Notes: a model not told the origin generated them from the letters alone. Positions 26,594 through 36,113 are shown, counted from the stretch's first letter. The stretch is 64,000 nucleotides of DNA from Zhouia amylolytica (GCF_900116365.1 NZ_FPAG01000010.1:62001-126000), one strand, 5' to 3'. Program-made: numbers and translations.

Positions 26594-27281
26594 TAAGCTT
26601 AAAATTTTATACGTCGAGGATGAGCAAGCCCTTGCAATGGTGGTAGGCGATAGCCTTAGAAGTCGTGGATTTATTGTCGATCACTATGATGATGGAAAAA
26701 AGGGATTGGAGGCGTCTGTAAAGAATACTTATGATGTATTGGTTATTGATGTTATGTTGCCTGAGATGGATGGTTTTAGTCTTATTGAAGCTTTTAGGAG
26801 GGAAAACAGTAGCACCCCGGTTATATTTTTAACAGCCCGATCATTGACCGAAGATGTAGTGAAGGGATTTGAGCTGGGAGGAAATGATTATCTTAAAAAG
26901 CCATTTAGTATCGAAGAGTTAATTGTTCGTATAAAAGCATTAGCCAACCGCATAAATACTTCAGAAACAGCACCTTTAGACCATTGTTTTATTGGGAAAT
27001 ATAAATTCAATGTGCAAAAGCAAAGTCTTGAGTTGGATGGTTATGAAAGAATACTGACCCATCGAGAATCACAAATATTGTTCATGCTATATAAAAACCG
27101 GAATCAGGTGTTAGAGCGAAAGAAAGTATTAGATAAATTATGGGGTGATGATACTTTTTTTAATGCAAGGAGTATGGATGTATTTATTACCAAACTTCGA
27201 AAATACCTCAATAAGGATCAAGGGGTTCAAATTATTAACATCAGGGGGATAGGTTATAAACTATTTATTGACGAAAATTAG
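26586..27281 (+). CDS. OmpR/PhoB-family response regulator
   Basis: 231 residues. Receiver domain with acidic pocket ILYVEDEQ, phospho-acceptor D55 in VIDVMLPEMDGF, Thr in FLTAR and Lys in YLKKPF. The C-terminal winged helix (about 130-230) has the recognition helix and wing KVLDKLWGDD ... SMDVFITKLRKYL ... INIRGIGYKL. It pairs with the overlapping kinase gene. Regulators of this group bind tandem direct repeats, and four GTTA repeats lie just upstream of the kinase gene, so autoregulation and control of the divergent exporter operon are likely. Confidence 0.95.
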   Translation: MNDKLKILYVEDEQALAMVVGDSLRSRGFIVDHYDDGKKGLEASVKNTYDVLVIDVMLPEMDGFSLIEAFRRENSSTPVIFLTARSLTEDVVKGFELGGNDYLKKPFSIEELIVRIKALANRINTSETAPLDHCFIGKYKFNVQKQSLELDGYERILTHRESQILFMLYKNRNQVLERKKVLDKLWGDDTFFNARSMDVFITKLRKYLNKDQGVQIINIRGIGYKLFIDEN

Positions 27282-27624
27282 GACTTTGAGGGATTAAGTT
27301 TCTAATATTAGAAGATGAATATTCTTTTGTGGTTATTATGAGTTAATTTTGACTCAATTATTTTTGAAATAGGTGACTTTCATTGAAATCATCCCTCACT
27401 TAATACAACATAAAACTTAACAATTTTTAATTAAGATATTGATGGGTTATTCTCTAGTGATTGATGTGTATAGTCATTAGTAGCATAAAATCAATTTATA
27501 TCTAAATACATCAATTTAACTCTCCTTATATTTTAACCATACTATAGGTATACTTCAACTATGCTTCAACTACCTAATTAAATCATTTTTATTAAATTTA
27601 TAAGTAGCCAATGATTAAGTCATT
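27282..27624. other. Intergenic region with dispersed repeat copy C
   Basis: Holds copy C of the iteron repeat. The rest is AT-rich, with no gene and no clear terminator for the two-component operon. Confidence 0.7.
27475..27595 (-). repeat. Dispersed repeat, copy C, with four 11-bp iterons
   Basis: On the minus strand four 11-bp units at 27527-27570: GTTGAAGCATA and GTTGAAGTATA are identical to copy B, then CCTATAGTATG and GTTAAAATATA, which have drifted. After the array, AGGAGA and TTAAATTGATGTAT match copy B. The 44-nt left block shared by A and B is not recognisable here, so this copy is truncated or more diverged. Confidence 0.75.
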
Positions 27625-28185
27625 ATGATTTTAAAGATTAGACTTCTGTTATTTTTAATTATTGCTGTTGCTTGTTCATCCGGTCATCAGGATGAATTTC
27701 CAAGTCCGGATCAATTTAGTGGTGAAGATTTATATTCGCAAGCTTCGGAAACCGAGCGGATATTGATTGGGAAGTGGTATTTTGGGTACTGCTATAAAGA
27801 AATGCTCGATGGATCGGTAGAGATCAGTTATGATTCGGGTACAAGCTATCCCAATAACGAACGGACTGACACCATACAATTTTATTCGAATAAATTGGTT
27901 GGATATAGTTGGGATTGCCCTTACCAAAACCCTAATAAGGCACAGGTGAAGCTTGTAACCTCCGAATCGGCAAAATATTTCTCATGGTGTTTTCCCAGCG
28001 GGGTGAATGGTTGGCTGGTTGAAAACAACAATCTTACCTACTACAGAGGTTATGACACTAACGACTTTATAGCTTACCCGATTATGGAAATCAATAATGA
28101 CTCCATTTTTTTCTTGTACAGGGATTATCCTGAAAATAGCCTTAACGGAATAGACAAGGAATATGCTATATTCTTTAAAAAGTAG
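27625..28185 (+). CDS. Small lipoprotein, lipocalin-like, function unknown
   Basis: 186 residues with a lipobox AVAC at 14-17, then an acidic linker. The segment ERILIGKWYFGYCYKEM resembles the first strand of lipocalin-like domains (GKW motif), and the rest is predicted beta-rich with two Cys-containing strands (SWDCPYQ, SWCFPSG). I do not recognise a defined family. Its end overlaps the end of the opposite gene by 11 nt. That neighbour is also a lipoprotein with GKW-like repeats, so the two may be functionally related. Iteron repeat copy C occupies its upstream region. Confidence 0.65.
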   Translation: MILKIRLLLFLIIAVACSSGHQDEFPSPDQFSGEDLYSQASETERILIGKWYFGYCYKEMLDGSVEISYDSGTSYPNNERTDTIQFYSNKLVGYSWDCPYQNPNKAQVKLVTSESAKYFSWCFPSGVNGWLVENNNLTYYRGYDTNDFIAYPIMEINNDSIFFLYRDYPENSLNGIDKEYAIFFKK

Positions 28186-28969
28186 AAAAATCCATTTGGT
28201 AATGGATGTTGTTATCCTTGGTGTTCTTGAACACGAAAACCATGGTGTCTTCTTTTAGCTCTAATAAGGTAGCTTCCCTTTTAAAATCACCTTCAATGAC
28301 TAACAACATGTCATCTAAATCAAGATGCCAGATGCCTTGCTCATGCAAAACATTATTGGAGTATACAGAAAAAGTACCATTAGTATTGAAACTTACCTTA
28401 GCCTTTTCATAAAATAGGTTGTCGACCGATCCGTTTCTTACATATTTAAATCCATCCATACTGAATAATCGAGCCCAGACCAAATCGTATTTCCAATCCT
28501 TACAGATCAGGTCACTTCGGTTTATTTCTTTCTTATGCTCTTTTACAAAGCTATATATAACCTTATGTCCCGCGAATGGTTCTATTGAATAAGTTAAACT
28601 GTCTTTGGAGACATTTTCTATAAAATAGCGACGTTCATTTGACTGCCCTTTGGCAAGGATCAGGGTATCATTTGTTGCATTTAATTCCCATGTGAATAAA
28701 TCAATGTTACCATCACTAGTTGATTTACGTACAGATTGGTCATTCTTAAAGAGTATACGCTCATAGTGTGTGTCACTTTCCATTCCTGTAAATGTTTTTC
28801 TATTGTAGACTACCTGGTCGTTAAGTACGGTTTTAAACGGCATCCATCTACCAACTATTTGTTCTGATACATTTATTGAGTCGGGAGTGCCATTGATGTC
28901 TTCATTGTTGCTATCCGAGCATCCCGATAACCATACCAAAAACATAATATATAATAATTGCTTTTTCAT
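28175..28969 (-). CDS. Lipoprotein with two lipocalin-like repeats, function unknown
   Basis: 264 residues from the start that gives a lipoprotein signal (MKKQLLYIMFLVWLSGC, lipid Cys17); the frame is open for six more codons. Two similar halves are visible: QIVGRWMPFKT near 40 and LICKDWKYDLVW near 155, each followed by a beta-rich stretch ending in a short I/V-rich strand (FIENVSKDSLTYSI and LELKEDTMVFVF). This fits a duplicated lipocalin-like domain on the cell surface or inner leaflet of the outer membrane. There is no motif for a specific ligand. It is convergent with the previous small lipoprotein. Confidence 0.65.
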   Translation of the reverse strand: MKKQLLYIMFLVWLSGCSDSNNEDINGTPDSINVSEQIVGRWMPFKTVLNDQVVYNRKTFTGMESDTHYERILFKNDQSVRKSTSDGNIDLFTWELNATNDTLILAKGQSNERRYFIENVSKDSLTYSIEPFAGHKVIYSFVKEHKKEINRSDLICKDWKYDLVWARLFSMDGFKYVRNGSVDNLFYEKAKVSFNTNGTFSVYSNNVLHEQGIWHLDLDDMLLVIEGDFKREATLLELKEDTMVFVFKNTKDNNIHYQMDFSTF

Positions 28970-29074
28970 AATTATAAATTTAATCATTTGTAGGATTAGA
29001 TGTACAAGTTGTGAAAAGGTTGCGTTGAGAAATATTGGAATAATCTCAAGAATTATGAATTAATGGAATAGATA

Positions 29075-29668
29075 TTATGAATAAATTAAAGTTGATAGGA
29101 CAGCGAAAATTTTTAAAACGACGTCGGCACTTGACAGTCGCTGTTTCAGTAATCTGTATGCTTTATTTATTTGAGATTCTACAGTTCTGATGGATACATT
29201 CATGAAATTCGCAATTTCTATATTGGTAAGTCCCTCTTGCTTACTTAGCAAAAAGGTTTCTTTGCATTTTTCTGGTAAGTTGTCAATTTCATGGCGAACC
29301 ATGGCTATTTTGATTTTAAGAAGGTCTTCATTCGAATCTTCTATAATTTCATTCAGGTTTTCCAAATGCTTTGATTCAATGGCTAACATCCTTTTATCTT
29401 TCCTCCACTGATCTATAAAGCCATTGTACACCGATTTGTATAAAAAATTTTTCAGTGACTTTACCCTTCCCAATTTTTGTCTGTCTGTCCAAACTTTAAT
29501 GAACACATTTTGTACGATATCCTGTGCACCTTCATAATCATTAGAAAGACTGTATATGTAAACGCAAAGAGGTTGGTGATAGGTATCAATTAAAAAGGTT
29601 AAGGCACGTTGGTTACCTTTTTCCAATTCACGTTTTAGTATTTCTGGATTAGAAAATTCTTTGTTCAA
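29075..29668 (-). CDS. ECF RNA polymerase sigma factor of the FecI-like type
   Basis: 197 residues. Region 2 reads YSLSNDYEGAQDIVQNVFIKVW, and region 4 is NLPEKCKETFLLSKQEGLTNIEIA followed by SIRTVESQINKAYRLL, as in Bacteroidota sigma-70 factors of polysaccharide loci. It ends with a short hydrophobic tail. It is divergent from a FecR anti-sigma gene with 138 nt between the starts; usually the pair is co-oriented. It is expected to drive the FecR-SusC-SusD operon when the SusC receptor, through its STN domain, signals substrate to FecR. Confidence 0.92.
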   Translation of the reverse strand: MNKEFSNPEILKRELEKGNQRALTFLIDTYHQPLCVYIYSLSNDYEGAQDIVQNVFIKVWTDRQKLGRVKSLKNFLYKSVYNGFIDQWRKDKRMLAIESKHLENLNEIIEDSNEDLLKIKIAMVRHEIDNLPEKCKETFLLSKQEGLTNIEIANFMNVSIRTVESQINKAYRLLKQRLSSADVVLKIFAVLSTLIYS

Positions 29669-29685
29669 ATTTTAGGGAATAAAAA

Positions 29686-29722
29686 AATATAAGAACTAAA
29701 AATATAAGAACTAAAAATATAA
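29686..29722. repeat. Short tandem repeat, unit AATATAAGAACTAAA
   Basis: Two exact 15-bp units (29686-29700, 29701-29715) and the first seven bases of a third, in the ECF/FecR divergent region. The array could affect promoter spacing by slippage. Confidence 0.8.
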
Positions 29723-29806
29723 AAAAATGATAAATACATAAAAAAAATTGACAAATACGTAAGTGTTATGATAATTTAATACGTCATTATTAAAATTGAT
29801 ATCGTT

Positions 29807-30988
29807 TTGACAGATAAAAGAATAGAAGATATTATCATAAAATATTTCTCGAAGTCGGCCACCATCCATGAATTAATGGAGTTGACAGAATGGTTAAAAG
29901 AACCTTCTAACAATGTTATTTTTAAGCAGTTTGTTAAAGCCAATTTTTTGGCAGATGTGCATTTGGTTGATTTCAATACCGATGAAGAAAAGAAGCACAT
30001 TCTTCGCAGGATTAAAGAACAGGACAGAAGACTACGTCATAAAAGATACCTAAACGTTTTTAAATATGCAGCTGTCGGGCTTGTTATAATGGGTATCGGT
30101 ACTTATTTTATGCTACCGGAATCTTTATTAAAAAAGAACCCCACGTCCGTTCAGGTTGTTGATAATGGTGTTCACATCTTACCGGGCAGTGATAAAGCCA
30201 TTTTAACTTTAGAGAATGGAGCAGATGTTGCTTTAGAAAAAGGTGTTGATGTAAAGTTACATGGACGTACTTTAAACCAACAGCAACTTATCTATGACTC
30301 CAATCAGGAGGATGGGAAGTCGACCGTTCAATACAATTATTTAACCATTCCTAAAGGAGGGCGTTTTTTTGTACAATTATCTGATGGTACTAGTGTATGG
30401 TTAAATTCTGAATCTAAGCTTAAATATCCAGTTCAATTTATTAAAGGAGCAGTGCGTCGTGTTGAGCTGCTATATGGTGAGGCCTATTTTGATGTTTCGA
30501 AAAGCATCCATCATGATGGTAGTGCCTTTATGGTTCATACTGGTGGACAGGACATAGAAGTGCTGGGAACCGAATTTAATATAAAGGCTTATCAGGAAGA
30601 GATTAATGTTGTAACTACTTTGGTGGAAGGAAAGGTGAAGGTTAAAGCAGGTGAAGCAGATAGTTACAGATTCCTGAGGCCTTCTGAACAAGCTTTGTTT
30701 AATGCGGAAACAGGTGCTTTGGCGGTTCATAAAGTGGACAAGGTATTTGATGAAATAGCCTGGAAGGAAGGTTACTTTAGTTTTAAGCATATGACGATGA
30801 AAGAGATCATGAAAGTGCTTTCAAGGTGGTACGATATAGAATATACTTTTAAAAATCCGGATATTGAAGAGAAACGATTTACCGGTGTTTTAGATCGTGA
30901 GGTTAGTATAGACAAGTTGCTAAGGTATATTCAAAAGACGAACGAATTTAATTATAGCGTGAAAGATAAAAAAGTAATTATTGAATAA
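29807..30988 (+). CDS. FecR-family anti-sigma factor
   Basis: 393 residues. The cytosolic N-terminus (RIEDIIIKYFSKSATIHELMELTEW) binds the sigma factor. One membrane helix lies near 83-103, followed by the periplasmic FecR domain (about 180-280: GGRFFVQLSDGTSVWLNSES, VELLYGEAYFDV, VLGTEFNI) and a C-terminal DUF4974-type domain (SFKHMTMKEIMKVLSRWYD). The start is TTG; no ATG fits in frame nearby. It relays the state of the SusC receptor to the divergent ECF sigma factor. A stem-loop separates it from the susC-like gene. Confidence 0.9.
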   Translation: MTDKRIEDIIIKYFSKSATIHELMELTEWLKEPSNNVIFKQFVKANFLADVHLVDFNTDEEKKHILRRIKEQDRRLRHKRYLNVFKYAAVGLVIMGIGTYFMLPESLLKKNPTSVQVVDNGVHILPGSDKAILTLENGADVALEKGVDVKLHGRTLNQQQLIYDSNQEDGKSTVQYNYLTIPKGGRFFVQLSDGTSVWLNSESKLKYPVQFIKGAVRRVELLYGEAYFDVSKSIHHDGSAFMVHTGGQDIEVLGTEFNIKAYQEEINVVTTLVEGKVKVKAGEADSYRFLRPSEQALFNAETGALAVHKVDKVFDEIAWKEGYFSFKHMTMKEIMKVLSRWYDIEYTFKNPDIEEKRFTGVLDREVSIDKLLRYIQKTNEFNYSVKDKKVIIE

Positions 30989-30992
30989 AAAA

Positions 30993-31036
30993 AAGGAATA
31001 AAGTTGCCACCTCCTACAGTTTAGACTTTATTCCTT
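30993..31036 (+). terminator. Stem-loop between fecR-like and susC-like genes
   Basis: AAGGAATAAAGT at 30993-31004 pairs perfectly with ACTTTATTCCTT at 31025-31036, with a 20-nt loop. No U run follows, so it may be a processing or mRNA-stability element or a weak attenuator rather than a full terminator. Confidence 0.55.
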
Positions 31037-31084
31037 ATTGATTAGTAAGATTAAAATAATGTTTAACCAAACCATTGCAAATTT

Positions 31085-34000
31085 ATGAAAATTAACTTTA
31101 CAAATGTTTTCCACCTCAGGATAGGGAAACTTTCTAAAATTGTTATGAGGACATTTATTGTTTTATGGGTTACTACGGCATTTAGTTTTGTGCCCAGTAA
31201 TTCCCTTTCTCAAAATGCCATTATTAAAGTTGATACCGATACCGTTATATCGGCAACTGAAATGTTTGAGCTCATCCAGGAACAACTTGGATACAAGTTT
31301 GTCTATAATGATAAGATAATTGCTGAGGCACCTAAGATATCCTTGGTAAAGGGAAAGATTGAGGCCAATGATCTATTATTATCGGCCTTGAATCCAATCG
31401 ATTGCACCTATGAATTAACTGAAAACAGAACTATTATTGTTAAGAAAAACAGGACTTTTAACAGTTCTGTGCAGCAACTCAGGGTTCGTGGTACGATTAA
31501 GGATGCCGGAGGTGTACCCTTAATTGGAGCCAGTGTTTTGGAAAAGGGAACATCGAATGGTACACAATCAGATTTTGATGGTAACTTCACCATCGATGTA
31601 TCTGGAAATGATGCTGTTTTAGTGGTTTCTTATGTGGGTTTTGCCACACAGGAACTTCCCGTAGCCGGTCAATCAACCTTCAATATAACATTAAAAGAAA
31701 GTGCAGCAGCACTTGATGAAGTAGTGGTAACTGCATTAGGTATTGAACGTTCGAAGAAGTCACTTGCTTATTCGGTAACAGAAGTAGGAGGTGAAGAGTT
31801 TACAGAGGCCAGAGAAACGAATGTTGCAAATGCATTGGCTGGTAAAGTGGCAGGTGTTAGTGTTAATAAAACTGTAAGTGGTCCGGGAGGCACCGCTCGA
31901 GTTATGATTCGCGGAAATACATCATTAACGGGTAATAATCAGCCATTGTATGTGGTTGATGGTATACCTATTGACAATAGCAATCAGGGGTCTGCCGGTA
32001 TGTGGGGTGGATCTGATGGGGGTGATGGAATTGGTAATATCAACCCGGATGATATAGAGAGTATGACTGTTTTAAAAGGGAATACTGCGGCAGCATTATA
32101 CGGATCAAGAGCTTCCAATGGAGTGATACTTATCACCACTAAAAGTGGAAAGTTAAACCAGGGATTACGTGTTGAAATTAATTCAAATTATGTGTTTGAG
32201 GAAGCCATTAATCTCCTGGATCCACAAAAAGAATACGGTCATGGTTTTAATGGTGAAAAGCCTACAACACAATCAATAGCATGGGATGCGGGTGAATCAT
32301 CCTGGGGTGCCAGATTAGATGGATCTGATGTCATACAATTTGATGGTGTCAGCAGACCTTATTCGTATTCAGGGAATAACTTCGATAAGTTTTACAGAAC
32401 CGGGAGTACTTTTACCAACACGGTGTCATTAAGTGGCGGAACCGCTGATATTGGCTACAGGTTTGGAGTTTCCAATATGGAGAACGAAAGTATTATGCCT
32501 AATTCCGAAATGAAACGACAGAATTTTAGTGTGAACCTGCATGGAAAAGGTTTGAATGATAAATTAAAATTTAAATCAAGTGCCCAGTATATTTTACAGG
32601 ATGTAAAGAATCAGCCAGGATTGGCAGATTCTCCAAACAATGCCAACTATTCGGTCTGGCAATTACCCGTAACAACGAATATATATGATTTAAAAGGAGA
32701 TCCGAACAGGTTAGGTGCCCACCCGGAAGACGCAACGGATTTATACGGTACTCAAGGACAAAAGGGTTATGAGTTGTTGCCATCGAGCAGTATCTGGTTT
32801 CAAAATCCTTATTGGGCTGCATATCAACAGCAGAGAGGATATTCAAAAGACAGGGTTTTGGGAAGTGCTTCGGTGCAATATGATATTAATGAATGGGTTT
32901 ATATTAAAGGAAGAGCGGGTATTGATCAATGGGATCGATTAAGCGGAGGAATCGGTCCAACAGGTACCGGATATGCTCCAAATGGGAGCATCAGTGAATC
33001 ACAGCGAAAGCATAAAGAGACCAATTTCGATATTATGCTAGGGTCCGATCACGAATTTGATAATGGAATCGCCTATAACTTCTTAGCGGGTGCCAATAAA
33101 TTGAGAATTCAGGAGAATACAACCTCAGTGAGTAGCAATAATTTTGCACTTCCATTCTTTTATTCGGTAGCTAATGGTATTTCTAATTCCGGTGGAAGCG
33201 ATATTACCAGATTAGGTACACATTCTGTTTATGGTCAGGCTGAAATTTCATATAACGATTGGCTCTTCTTAACGGGTTCCGGAAGAAATGACTGGTTCTC
33301 TACTTTAAATGGTAGAAGTATATTTTATCCTTCTGTTGGATTGAGTGCTATTTTATCTGATGTGGTGAATATGCCAGAGGTGATTGATTTTGCCAAATTC
33401 AGAACGGCATGGGCCCAGGTGGGAGGTTCTACAGATCCTTATGCACTTAATCAGTTTTATGGTCTGGGCGTAGCTCAAAACGGGATTCCTCAGGGAGGTA
33501 TAAGTGGAAGCACGGTTGCTAATTCAGAACTTGTTCCTCTCATGGTAACTGAGTTTGAAGTTGGATTGAACATGCAACTTTTTGAGCGAAGGTTAGGAAT
33601 CGACTTTAGTTATTACGATAAAAGGACCGAAGACGATATTCTGAATGCTACCATATCTCAAACCTCTGGTTATACTTCTGCCAAAGTGAACGTGGGAGAA
33701 GTTACCAACAAAGGAGTGGAATTATTACTGACAGGAACGCCTATCCGAACAAACGATTTTAGCTGGGATGTTTCTTTTAACATGAGTTACAATAAAAGTA
33801 AGGTGGTAAGCCTGTTAGATCCGGAAGTTGACAATGAAGTATTAAATATAGAACGAAGTCGTTCATTAAATACCTGGGTACAACATATTGAAGGCTTACC
33901 CTATGGTCAAATATCCGGATTTAAATATGTAAGAGATGCCAATGGTGATATTGCCCTCGATGATTCAGGTTTACCGATACAGGATACCGATGCTGGTTTT

Positions 34001-34507
34001 GTGCCTTTTGGTACTGGTGTACATCCATTTGTGGCAGGCTTACGTAATAGCTTTAGATATAAAAATTTGACACTAAGTTTTTTAATCGACATGAAGGATG
34101 GCGCTGTAATGCACAGTGGTACCAATGGTCAGTTATACCGAAGAGGGGTTCATAAAAATACGTTGGTTGGTAGAGAAAATGGCTTAGGAGTGCTACCTGC
34201 AAGTCAGATTGCTAACTACTACAACTATATTTATAATAATATCAGTGAAGAGTTTATTTATGATTCCGGCTTCATTAAACTGAGAGAAATTACCCTCGGA
34301 TTTAGAATTCCTAAAAATGTATTAGATGATACTTTTATAGAAAATGCAACACTTTCTTTTGTTGCGAGGAACTTATGGCTGATTCACTCGAGTGTTGATA
34401 ACGTAGATCCGGAATCTAGCTATAATGCAGGTAATGGTCAAGGATTGGAATTCTTTGGGTTACCACAAACGAAGTCCTTTGGATTTAATTTGAATGTTAG
34501 CTTTTAA
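31085..34507 (+). CDS. SusC/RagA-type TonB-linked outer-membrane receptor with STN domain
   Basis: 1140 residues. Signal region to about 40, then an STN domain (about 55-120: TEMFELIQEQLGYKFVYND), a CarbopepD_reg-like domain (about 128-205: VRGTIKDAGGVPLIGASV), the link LDEVVVTALGIERSKKSL, a plug with MIRGNTSLTGNNQPLYVVDG and SMTVLKGNTAAALYGSRA, then a 22-strand-type barrel ending LNVSF. It imports oligosaccharides together with the SusD-like lipoprotein encoded 28 nt downstream. The STN domain fits control through FecR and the ECF sigma factor. Together they form the uptake core of the polysaccharide utilisation locus. Confidence 0.95.
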   Translation: MKINFTNVFHLRIGKLSKIVMRTFIVLWVTTAFSFVPSNSLSQNAIIKVDTDTVISATEMFELIQEQLGYKFVYNDKIIAEAPKISLVKGKIEANDLLLSALNPIDCTYELTENRTIIVKKNRTFNSSVQQLRVRGTIKDAGGVPLIGASVLEKGTSNGTQSDFDGNFTIDVSGNDAVLVVSYVGFATQELPVAGQSTFNITLKESAAALDEVVVTALGIERSKKSLAYSVTEVGGEEFTEARETNVANALAGKVAGVSVNKTVSGPGGTARVMIRGNTSLTGNNQPLYVVDGIPIDNSNQGSAGMWGGSDGGDGIGNINPDDIESMTVLKGNTAAALYGSRASNGVILITTKSGKLNQGLRVEINSNYVFEEAINLLDPQKEYGHGFNGEKPTTQSIAWDAGESSWGARLDGSDVIQFDGVSRPYSYSGNNFDKFYRTGSTFTNTVSLSGGTADIGYRFGVSNMENESIMPNSEMKRQNFSVNLHGKGLNDKLKFKSSAQYILQDVKNQPGLADSPNNANYSVWQLPVTTNIYDLKGDPNRLGAHPEDATDLYGTQGQKGYELLPSSSIWFQNPYWAAYQQQRGYSKDRVLGSASVQYDINEWVYIKGRAGIDQWDRLSGGIGPTGTGYAPNGSISESQRKHKETNFDIMLGSDHEFDNGIAYNFLAGANKLRIQENTTSVSSNNFALPFFYSVANGISNSGGSDITRLGTHSVYGQAEISYNDWLFLTGSGRNDWFSTLNGRSIFYPSVGLSAILSDVVNMPEVIDFAKFRTAWAQVGGSTDPYALNQFYGLGVAQNGIPQGGISGSTVANSELVPLMVTEFEVGLNMQLFERRLGIDFSYYDKRTEDDILNATISQTSGYTSAKVNVGEVTNKGVELLLTGTPIRTNDFSWDVSFNMSYNKSKVVSLLDPEVDNEVLNIERSRSLNTWVQHIEGLPYGQISGFKYVRDANGDIALDDSGLPIQDTDAGFVPFGTGVHPFVAGLRNSFRYKNLTLSFLIDMKDGAVMHSGTNGQLYRRGVHKNTLVGRENGLGVLPASQIANYYNYIYNNISEEFIYDSGFIKLREITLGFRIPKNVLDDTFIENATLSFVARNLWLIHSSVDNVDPESSYNAGNGQGLEFFGLPQTKSFGFNLNVSF

Positions 34508-34535
34508 TTAAAAGACAATTCTAAAAGAGAAAATC

Positions 34536-36044
34536 ATGATGAAGATAAATAATATTAGAACAAAGATTATATTGCTTTTTTTGGCAATATTTACCTTATC
34601 AACTACCTCTTGTGTTAAGGAATTGGAAGAACTGAATAGCGATCCGAATGCTATAGAAGAGTTGCCATATGGAATACAACTCACAAGGTTACAGCTATAT
34701 CTTTCAGGTACTCGGTATGAAATGCGTAGAGCATCATTGGGTTGGGCTATGTCTGCCATACAACAGTTTGCCGATGTTAATATATCTACGAGTTTACTTC
34801 CCGGAGATAAATACATCGACTTTCTTGATTACAGTTCGTCGCTATTTGATAGGGCTTTCACTAATGAGTATAAAGATTTGGCTGATTATATGGCAAGAGT
34901 TTCTGAAGATCCTGAAGCTATAAATTATCATGCTGCCGGGAGGGTAATGCGCGTATTGTCGTTTCACCGCACTACCGATTTATATGGAGATATACCTTAT
35001 TTTGAAGCGGGCTTGGGTTATTTAGATAATGAGTGGACTCCATCGTATGATAGCCAGGAAGAAATCTATAATCATATGCTCATGGAACTAGAGGAAGCAG
35101 CTTTGGAATTCAGTAATTCGGCTCCTTCCATTGGAAGTCAGGATTTATTCTATGGCGGTGATATTACAAAATGGAAAAAACTTTCCTACTCTCTCATGTT
35201 GAGATTGGGTTTGCGATTGGTGAAGGTAGATCCTGCTGCTGCGGAACTTTGGGTTTCAAAAGCCATTGCAGGTGGTGTTATGACTGATTTAAATGATGTT
35301 GTTAAAACTGAACATCAGATTGATGGCGGATGGATCAATACGAATCCTTACGGAGAAGCTTTTGAAATTGATAAGTTTATGAGGTTGAGTGATACTTTTG
35401 TTAGTTGGATGCAAGATCATGGTGATCCGAGATTAGAAATATTATCTTTTGTAGAAAGCGGTGGCCCACATCAAGGGTTGCCCAATGGGTTGGATCCGAA
35501 TACTTTAGAGACCATGGGGCCAGCCGGTGGGGATTTAGAAAATTATTCTCAATTAAACCAGGCTTTGGTTCAACGAGATTCTCCTTTTGTGTTTATGACC
35601 TATGCGGAGGTTGAGTTTATGTTAGCGGAAGCCGCTGTTAGAGGTTGGTATAGTGGAGACGCCCAAACACATTATAATAATGGTGTTAGAGCTGCCATGG
35701 AAAATTGGAGTTTTTATGGGGTGACAACTCCTACGACAGCAGCAGTTGATGCTTATTTGGCAGCAAATCCTTTTGATGCGGCTAATGCTTTAGAAATGAT
35801 AGGGGAACAATATTGGGCTGCTACTTTTTTAAATCCCTGGGAAGGTTATGCTAATTGGAGAAGAATAGAGTATCCGGTATTAACCCCGGTGAATTATCCA
35901 GGAAATGCTACAGGAGGAACCATTCCACGTCGATTAAAATATCCTGATACTGAATATACGTTGAACGAGGAAAATGTTAGGGCTGCTGAGGCCCGACAAG
36001 GACCTAATAGCTATACCACCAGAATTTGGTGGGATAAAAATTAA
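34536..36044 (+). CDS. SusD/RagB-type glycan-binding lipoprotein
   Basis: 502 residues with a lipobox TTSC near 26-29. The early segment ELEELNSDPNAI is typical of SusD-like (SusD_2 type) proteins, followed by helical TPR-like blocks (RVLSFHRTTDLYGDIPYFEAG, FMTYAEVEFMLAEAAVRGW) and the C-terminal WWDKN. It sits on the cell surface as the lid of the SusC transporter and binds the target glycan. A strong terminator follows, so the downstream enzyme genes have their own promoter or depend on read-through. The binding specificity is not readable. Confidence 0.93.
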   Translation: MMKINNIRTKIILLFLAIFTLSTTSCVKELEELNSDPNAIEELPYGIQLTRLQLYLSGTRYEMRRASLGWAMSAIQQFADVNISTSLLPGDKYIDFLDYSSSLFDRAFTNEYKDLADYMARVSEDPEAINYHAAGRVMRVLSFHRTTDLYGDIPYFEAGLGYLDNEWTPSYDSQEEIYNHMLMELEEAALEFSNSAPSIGSQDLFYGGDITKWKKLSYSLMLRLGLRLVKVDPAAAELWVSKAIAGGVMTDLNDVVKTEHQIDGGWINTNPYGEAFEIDKFMRLSDTFVSWMQDHGDPRLEILSFVESGGPHQGLPNGLDPNTLETMGPAGGDLENYSQLNQALVQRDSPFVFMTYAEVEFMLAEAAVRGWYSGDAQTHYNNGVRAAMENWSFYGVTTPTTAAVDAYLAANPFDAANALEMIGEQYWAATFLNPWEGYANWRRIEYPVLTPVNYPGNATGGTIPRRLKYPDTEYTLNEENVRAAEARQGPNSYTTRIWWDKN

Positions 36045-36083
36045 TATATACATAGTTTGTTAAGTTGCGTTAATCACTTTATG

Positions 36084-36113
36084 AAAGGGAGGCATTTGCC
36101 TCCCTTTTCTTTT
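36084..36113 (+). terminator. Terminator after the susD-like gene
   Basis: AAAGGGAGGC-ATTT-GCCTCCCTTT stem-loop at 36084-36107, followed by TCTTTT. Confidence 0.88.
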
